A DNA stretch of 64,000 nt from Phoronis australis (taxonomy: Eukaryota; Phoronida; Phoronidae), in NCBI GenBank assembly GCA_002633005.1, contig NMRA01000650.1:20850-84849 (forward strand), in the 5' to 3' direction. A program made the position numbers and the translations under genes. The notes under the pieces are model-generated. The model worked only from the letters and a program-made list of their open reading frames with translations. It was not told the origin of the DNA and did not search any database. Positions within the stretch are counted from its first letter, which is position 1; the number at the start of each line of letters is the position of its first letter. This document shows positions 53,601 to 62,600 of this stretch, one piece after another.

Positions 53601-56600
53601 TACCACTAAAATAGACTAAGCTGCAGAGATACTCACTTTAAGGTTGTAGTGGCGCCGTGTTGTCAAGGAAAGCTTATGTCCGTGAAAATAAATACTGGGA
53701 ACGCGGTGCTCACCGCGTGAATTCCAACCGTAAACCAATGAGTCGAGCTCTGGCATATTTCACATAATCTCTACCTGTTCTCTGATTTTCTTGTTCCAGT
53801 GTTGTCCCCCTCTTGCTAATGTCTGGATTGTAGGTTCTCATTTATTCCGTTTTGATTTGAAAAATATTCTTAACTCCTCAGGTATTTCCCCTCTGCGTGT
53901 GTGCTAACTTCAACAAAGTTTTTGGGGCAATAAATCTTCCAGATGATATCACTCAATCGGTGGTCACGCCCTCATTGCTTATTTTTGAATGGTGAATATC
54001 AACCATGACCCTTTTGTCGCTCTGACTTCACACCTATGTTGGCGCCCCTAATAGAGGTCATTAAAATTCGCGAAACGGCGAGTTAACGGAGTTATCATCC
54101 ATTTTTGGGACATTATGTTTCTACAAAAAACAATGACTCAACATCCTAAAGTACAAATCGGTTCGTCTGTCAGGATCTATTCCCACTAGACTTTCCACAG
54201 AGGAGTGTTGTACAATTCTATGTACATCCCTTTTTTTTCAAACTGGTCCATGGACTATTGTGATGAGCAACTTGTTCACTGTCAGCCTCAGAAACACAGG
54301 AGACAAAGAGGTCACGTGCAACTGTGGGTTCATTCCACCAAGCTTTAGGTGCTGCTGCTGGTGAGGCCGAAAGCAATGAAATGCCTATCGACAGTATTTG
54401 CTGTATTTGTGTTTAAAAACCCAGGTCGTGTCAGCGATAAAAGAATGCCAACAGGAACTGTAACAAATTCGAAACGAATACACGCCATGATTAATACTTA
54501 TATGAAAGGCGGTATGGATTGAAGAGGGCGAAAGGCCTAAAAATACTTTTGTGGACTTTAAAAAGCACCTCTGATGATTACTTACCTAATTCATAATAAA
54601 AATGAAAAACATTCCCTCAACTATCATCGATACGTGGTGTTGCCTAAAGGCAATAAATCAAGGACATTCTTAAAATATTAGAGAAATTTCTTATTAAATA
54701 TTAGTAAAAAGCTTTTGTCAGCTTCTAATGCTGAAAGGATGAAGTCTGTTCTGAATATCTGATTCATGGTAATCAGAAGGTGTTGCTAAGAGACAGATAT
54801 GATGGGGATATACAATGGTATTTATGATATTATGCATGGTGCAGAAGACATTGATGATCTTCTTATGATGGGTAGAGTTCAGTAACGCTAGAACCTCGCT
54901 AAAAGAGCAACACTTCGGGAGATTGCGTGAGATACTGCCGTGTATTTAAAATTGAGAACACGTCAGTGTGGATAGATTTAGCGAGGTTCTCAAGTACATG
55001 TAGGTAATAGGGTTGCTGTATGCGAGACTTCATGTCTTCTGCAAACCTTAATACTCATGTAAAGTATTGTGGCAATAAATTGCGGCAAACCCCGATGTAA
55101 GTAATTTAATCTAGTATTTTTGGAATTGTTAGATCCTATGTCAAAATGCCTGGGCTCAATGCCCTTACATTTTTAACTAAGCCGTAGAGGAACTACCAAG
55201 TGACAAGCACAATCATATAGCACCAACAAAAGGACTGCTTTGAAGCTAAGGAAATAACTATGCAGTGTTTTGGATGACTATTTTCCGTGATTTGGAAATA
55301 TACGGTTTAATGAAAAATATACAAGGTATTTGGTGGCGACAAGTGTTGTCTTGTTGTGGGCTGTTTGATTTATTTCCTGGTGACAATAATGATTGTTTTA
55401 ATTGCAACTGTTCAACTTGTTCCGATAAAACTTCATGTTGACAATTGAAAGAGACTCTTTTTACCTCCTGTACCTCACAGACAGGCGTTTATGCATGACA
55501 TTTGTTTAAGTCAGTGCTTGTCCACGAGTGTACGGGTGTATGGATTGCGGCTATGCTTTTACGACTGCTTACCTTTGACCATTGGAGCAATCGATGAGAT
55601 TAGATATTTGTCTATTATCTTCGCGACTTCTGTCTTTATCTTAACTTCCATTTAAGGAAGTTCTAGTATACACGTACCTAAGTCTATGCTAGTCATTTAA
55701 TCGAAGCTTTCCAGTCAGGTACTGGAGATGGAGCAGATCGTGAAATTTGTTTATCACTATTCCATCGTAGTTTCGTGAATGTACGCCGAAACAAAACATC
55801 GCAGGGCCTAGGTTCAGTTCCATAAAACATCAAATTCAATAAAGAACTTTTTGTAATGGTGTAAAAGGATTTCCGCTCTGAAAAAACGCCAAACATTTGA
55901 CTCAAGTTACAGAAAGCGAGATCAAGTTTTTGTTCTGTTTCATGCAACGTGGCCCTGTGCATCCTTGACTAACTACTAAAGACCCTCATATACATAAACC
56001 TGTTAACACGGACGTTTTTAATGTGATTCAAGTTGTTGACTGCACCTGGCGACCTCATTTCTTTGTGATTTAATGACACGTATGTTGAAATTATTAAATA
56101 ATATCCAATTTAAAAAGCCTTACAGACGTTAAAATATTTGGACAATTTGATCACCCTTGGCGTGATGCATCTCGTAGTGTTTAATCAATGCTGATATCAA
56201 CCCAGGATTGCTTAATTTTTATATAATAAAAAGTAACGAATCATTACTAAAATCTATTGTATTGCAGCATCGAGGCTTTCAAATCTTAATTTCTCGTTTG
56301 TTCAGTTCTTTGAAGTTGAAACGTGCTATTTTATTGTATTTAAAATGAATAAATTTTAATGCAAACCAGTTTGGACCTACTTGATGATTATTATGACGGT
56401 CAATACAATATTAAGCGGACGTAATAAAGTAATTTATCAACGAGTTTAATTTAGAAATTGTCAGTCACCTGGCAAAGCATATAGGTGTAAACTCATGAAT
56501 AGTAATTTTGAGATTTTCGCAAGGTCTTGTGTTGGTCAGATTAATAGATTTATCTCAAAGATATGCTACTGCACTCGTAACTATTTCTGTGCGTTGAATT

Positions 56601-59600
56601 TCCTTTCGTTTTAGGAACACTTGTTCAGACTGGAATCTGATGCACCGCCAACTGGTAAGGAGGATTGAGGTTTCATAGCGTGAATCTGACTCACATCCGC
56701 GACCTATACTTGGAATACCTTCTGTAGACCTATTTTCTCTCGAAAAAAACAAGATATCTCAACCCTTCGCGCATTCATGCTACTCAAATGCAAATGTTTC
56801 AGAAGTCTGGCCTACTGTAGAACTGTTCCGATCACTGAACAAACTACTTTGTTGGTGAGATTGGATTGTTAAAATATGAGATTGAATTCATTGTTTTTGT
56901 ACAATAAGCTGAGGAGAGAATGTCCTGCGATCCCCCGAAATCAATCCGGAGTCGTTCTGAAGATCGCAAGCTATTATTCTGTCCTCACGGCGCACGCCGA
57001 AACATCTGAACCAATGGAATAGAAACTGCGAACTCAGTACCTTCAGGGAAGATTTTAATCCCACCAATTTGGTCAAATTCGCTATTATGTCCAAAAAACA
57101 AAGCGCAATTTCTGAGCTACAAATGGTTCAGCGTGTTTGGATACCCTAGCTTTCACAGGATACTTTTCCTAAACAACAAGCAATATGCAGCGCCACCAAA
57201 GGGTGCAAATAGGGAATTTTACCGGGATATACTTGTTAACTTCCAAGCATACACGCAAAACACTTGCACCTTTGCATCTCGTGCTTTTTTCGCTTTGCAT
57301 GCTCTTGGTATGAGCTTGCTTGTTTCACTTGGGACCTCATGTCCAGAGCGCCTTCCTGGTCAGCCTGCCTGTGTTGCTCAGACAAAGACATAGTAAAACA
57401 TTAAGATAATGAAACAGTTTTTAAGATATTGCCATACATTATACGCGAAACACGTGACCACATTAGCATTGCATCGTTTTATATGTTATTACCGCCAAAT
57501 CCCACGGTAGTGTTGTCAGCATACTCTAACAATCCACCCAAGTCGCGACTGCCAGCTCATGTGGCTATGTAATACACATGAACATATTGTTGTATGGCTG
57601 AAATATTCATAAGTGGTTATCAACGTCTTGTATTTTTAAATGTTATCTTTGCAAACAACAACGTACAGCCTGTACCATGAAAAATCTCACCATAAGCGAC
57701 AGGGCTCCGAGTTCATAGTACTCGAAGTATTGTGTAGTGGCGACTTTTCAATGACCAAATATAAACATGCCATAGACGTACATGTAATTGCGTAAGACGC
57801 CAAGGTAAAGTTGGACATTTGTTTGGAGTACTGCTTGACCTTAAAGGTGCGTGGGAACGAAAAACTTGTAAAAACTACATTTCAAAGATTGCAGAAAATA
57901 TACCTCATGGGATGATAATGTGAGAGTTGTTCATCTTTAATATTGCAAGCGGATATATGGCATGCACTAAAGGAGTTGGAATGTCTACGGCTTAAAATTT
58001 CCGTCCTTACATCTGTGTTTATATCAAGAGTCGAACGTCACATAAAAGGGCAATTTGGGATACTGGGTGCTCTGATGGGAGAGCTGTCAAAAATAAAGCA
58101 CGCGTGCCCGTTTCTGAAATCTAGGTGAGGAACTCATTGTTTTGAGTTGATCAGAAATTGTCTTTGTTGAGAAATCAACATACGTGTACATGTATGTTTT
58201 ATCGATTAACAATACTAAATGAAAACAGCGCCAGTGTACGTTTCCTGTCATTAGTGGACTTCAAAGGCGAGCGGTCGGTACCCGCGGAAATTTATAGTAG
58301 GATGCCTCCGTATTTTGGTCACAGTTTCACAAGTCGGTTTCCTTTAGTTGATTACTATAGTGGGTCCATTATCTAAAATTTGCCGTCTTTTGCGAATAGT
58401 CAGGGGACTTTTTGTTATTTAGAAGCGTCTTCGGAGACGCGTGTCCTACCTGTAAATTAGCATCAAAATATACCTTTGCTTTAAAACGAAGGGCTTTGTT
58501 GTTCATTTGCAAATTATGAATCGTTGTCCCAATAGAGGCGTGGTAGAACTGCAGTGCCTGTCCCTCAATATTCCTTAAGTTCACCCACAACCAGCTAGAT
58601 GTGATACCTTGAAGTACAAAGAAAGTTTCACAGTTGTTACAAAGGATAGTGCATGATGAAACAGGTTTTTTGTTGCATTTATTGTCATACGTTTGTGTTT
58701 ATTGTAAACTGTTGTTATCTCTGTCCTCTTGTCCAGATTAGAACTAAGAATAGAAATGAAAGATAAATTTCCATTTATAATTTTCAGTGGATGTCTAAGT
58801 TGCACGAATCAGGTTAACTATTCTGGTATCGGAGATGTAGAAAATGTAGTGAACAGTTTTAAAAACTGCACATAAGTTCGTTATGGCTTGATACAAGTAC
58901 ATATCAGTGTGTCCGCTCTTTTGGATACTTTGCAAAGTCAACAATACTCACACTGCATTGATTTGTAATGGTGCTAATGTTTAGTATCGTGAGATCAGTA
59001 GAACCACCCTGTATCGTCAAATTAATAGGATCACCCTGTACCGTGAGATCAGTAGGACCACCCTTCATCGGTAGATAAGTAGGACCATCCTGTAACTTGA
59101 GATCGTTAGGACCACCCTGCGAACTAAACGCACAGCAAGTTTTCAAGAATTTTCAAGCTGGTCTTTTGAATCAAACGGCAAGTACAGGAACTACTGTAGG
59201 CAGTGCAGCGCCCCTTGATGAATGTCTAAGAATTCCCGATGTTCTTCGTACCAATACATGTAATTGTCATTTCTATCCCTATAGCAACCATCGATGGAAC
59301 AGCCGGTGGAGTTATGCGGTACAAAGGGGTTCAAATTAGAGTACCGCCCAACGCAATATTCGGGGACATAAACATTGAGTTTGTAGATCAGTCGTTGTCA
59401 GCACGAGAAGTGAATGACAAAACTAAAGGCAGAGCTATCCTCCATTGTCAGGTAATATGTGTGGCCAGCACAGATGAAGATGCAACATTCTCAGAGCCTG
59501 TCGAAATTCGAGTACCTGTTAAAACAATGTTTGAAAAGGTGAATGATCAGCGAAGAGACAGCGAAAACTTTCGCATATTGCATGAACAAGATGGTGAAGT

Positions 59601-62600
59601 GACAGACATTACTGAAGATTGCAATGTCAGGCTGGACAAGATGGAAATAATATTCTACTCTAAAACATGTTTAATGGTTAATATTGCTTGGCTGGCAGAT
59701 TTCACATCACGTTTCGCTACTGGCGTGTTTACGACCATCAAAAATATACTCGAAGCGTCATACATGTGCAAGATATGTCCCTATATACATGTAAAAGATA
59801 GACAAGATGGAGTGTTGATAGTTCAATTATTTTGTCATGGCGTGGACGTGGAGCGTACTGATGACATTGAGCACGAGTGTACAAGTTACAAAATACGTTT
59901 GATAAATAGTGCAATGTTGTCATTTGGAGTTGATTGCTGGTCCATTAAAGATGACGAAAAGAAACAAATTTACTCCAGAGGGTTTAAACTTGAAAGGGAT
60001 CATTGTGACAGGACATGTACAGTGTTTTCGATGATAAGAACTGGTGTTAGAGCACTTGTAGCTGACGAGGTTCAACTGTATGTGAAGGAACTAGTCTACA
60101 AGGAAACGCTGATGGACAGGTCTGTGAAGGTTCATGTAAGTATTTATTCATCTTGATTGTCTTTGTGTGTGGGACTAGAGGTTACTTGTATTGTGGTGAA
60201 GTATGAATCTAGAGTCCTCGTTTTTGTTACAACGGATGGAAGGACTTGAATTGACAATGGCAAAAATGATAAAATAACCATTCATCTAACCATACTCCCT
60301 GACCAAACTCAAACAGCCGATTTCATAAAGGTGGTTTAAAGTTAAACCAGGTTTAAACTGGACTTAGACCAAGTTTAATGATAATCTGCATTTCATAAAG
60401 GTGGTTTAACTTTTAGACCAGTGGTCTTGTAAAACCTGGTTTAACTCCAGTTTAGACCTGGTCTAAGTCAGTTTTCATTTCACCAACGATGTCTATATTC
60501 TTTAGACCTGTATTAAGATCTTAAACCATGTTTAACTTTAGACTTGGTCAGACCCAGGTTTAACTGTTAAATATGTCAGACTTGCATGGTATAGGTACAA
60601 CTGAATGATGGCGCGGTGTGCAATTGCGACGCAGTTTTAGAGCGAAAATGGACTATTTTCATTATTCAGGTTTACTACGACACGAGACCAAACGTAGCAG
60701 GGGCGGATCCAGGATTTTTAAAGGAGAGGGGACGGTCAAGGACTTTTTGAAAGGGGGGACCAAGTCAACAATTTGAAAATTATAGATTTTATATCATTAA
60801 AATCAAGGAAAAGGGGGGCTCCTGACCCCTTGACCCCCCTGGATCCGCCTATGCGTAGACCAGTACGTGCTGGAGTGTGTCCTGCGGATTCCTCAGCATA
60901 CGACTGGTCGAGCAGGTCTCATCGTCGCAAGCCCTACGGATTTGACTTAAGACCGCATCCTTTGATTCTTCTGACTGAGTTCCACCTCCACTGTTCTCCG
61001 ATTCAACTTGTTGCCGGGAAGGGGTCTTGCACCCCCCCCCCTTTGGCCGCGAAAAATAAATACTAAAATGACACGGAAATAAATTTGGGCATTTATCATG
61101 TTACATCTAATCGTGAGCATGTTCTTTAATGTGGGTGTGTTGGGCACACAAATTACATTTTTCCTCATGAGAAAAGCTTTTAGACCTTTGTCGTAAATGT
61201 CTGCACTGATTCTACTGGTGCATGCCATTCTATACCCACGTGATCAAGGTTTCATTGAAGCACTTCAATAGTTTCTTTGTTGGGTTTACCCAGCTCGACA
61301 CAGTGGGGTGCCTTTGATACTTTAAACCTGGTTCTACTGAACCAGCTCCCTGGTCTAGCAAAACCAGGCTTTCAGACTCTTAAACCATGTTGGTGAAATG
61401 CAAGTTAGGTCTAATATTAGACCAGCTTTAGGAAGACCAGGTTTAAGTCTTAAACCTAGTTTTGTTAAACCACCTTTATGAAATCGGCTGAAAGTGTTTG
61501 ATCCGCTGGGACTTGCTAATATGAATGGGATATTTTTGAAGATTTATTTCATCTTAAATGCAAAGCAATGCATGCGACACGTTTGAGATGGTAATGCGTC
61601 TTTGGAATTAAGGACTTTTTATACAATAGACTGAAATTATGGTAGTGTTATGTAATCAGACGAATTAAAAGAGAACATGTTTTCTTAGGACATTACAACG
61701 GCGTGCAAATTGTGCCATGTTTAATGTGTTTTGAGTGGAGGAGGAATCGTTGTACTTACAATAGATTTCTGTCTATGCAGGGCAGACTTGTATGGCCATA
61801 AATATTGTGGGGCAGAAATAAATTCCACTTTGGGAGAGTGGTTTACCTCTGTCTAAGTGGTTCGGAATTTCAAACTATCATCGCCTCTTTTTTGCACCAT
61901 GGTGATTGCCGATTTTTAATCGCTCAAATGCGTGGGGATTTTAGTGGTTGGGCCGAAGGGTGGGGTATAAATACCTGAAATGCAATCACCAAAAACTTGC
62001 GTGCACGTTTCATCAAACATTGCTGGGAAATTGCAACTGCAAGTCGCGTACCCGTCACCCGTGTTACACCTCTATGATTCAGTTAAACTTGACACTTAAT
62101 GAGTTTTTTAAGACATTCACTTCTTTGGGGTGGCAAAAATGAAGTGACCAAGTCACTATATCAAAGTGACCCAGCAAACGCTGTCACGGCAGACAATTCA
62201 GTAGAAAAAACAACTTGAAAAGTAACAATATTTAATGAAGCTTCCAACATTAAACATTTACATACAAACGTTAATAAGTATCATGACTGGCTTGACCATT
62301 CTCCATGTGACACCCAAACTAACATTACTGAGATAGAGTTCATCTTATCAAATCACAAAGCTCGTGCATGGTGCATTTATAGCCAGATCCTTTCTTTCAT
62401 CATCCGACTTTGAGCACCATCTTCTGGTGGTCCCCAATTTGTCCGTTGGATGTTACAACATTCAATGTCGGCACAATCAATTTGTTGTTTTTTCTAGTTT
62501 TAATGGCATTGCTAGATACTACCTGTAGATGTATGTCAAATGCGTGTATGTAACGTGCCGTAACGTGTTTAACCAAGCCGTAGATTGGTTGCCTAGAGAC

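Noticed and set aside
58904-59146. Minus-strand GGPTDLT-type repeat peptide
   Set aside because: Follows from the 30-bp tandem repeat; not a gene.
59239-59284. ATG at 59239 as the start of an intronless 305-codon ZU5 gene
   Set aside because: An acceptor (CCCTATAG) at 59284 and the phase-1 match to exon 10 explain the exon better. The 16 extra residues are hydrophobic and unlike a ZU5 lead.
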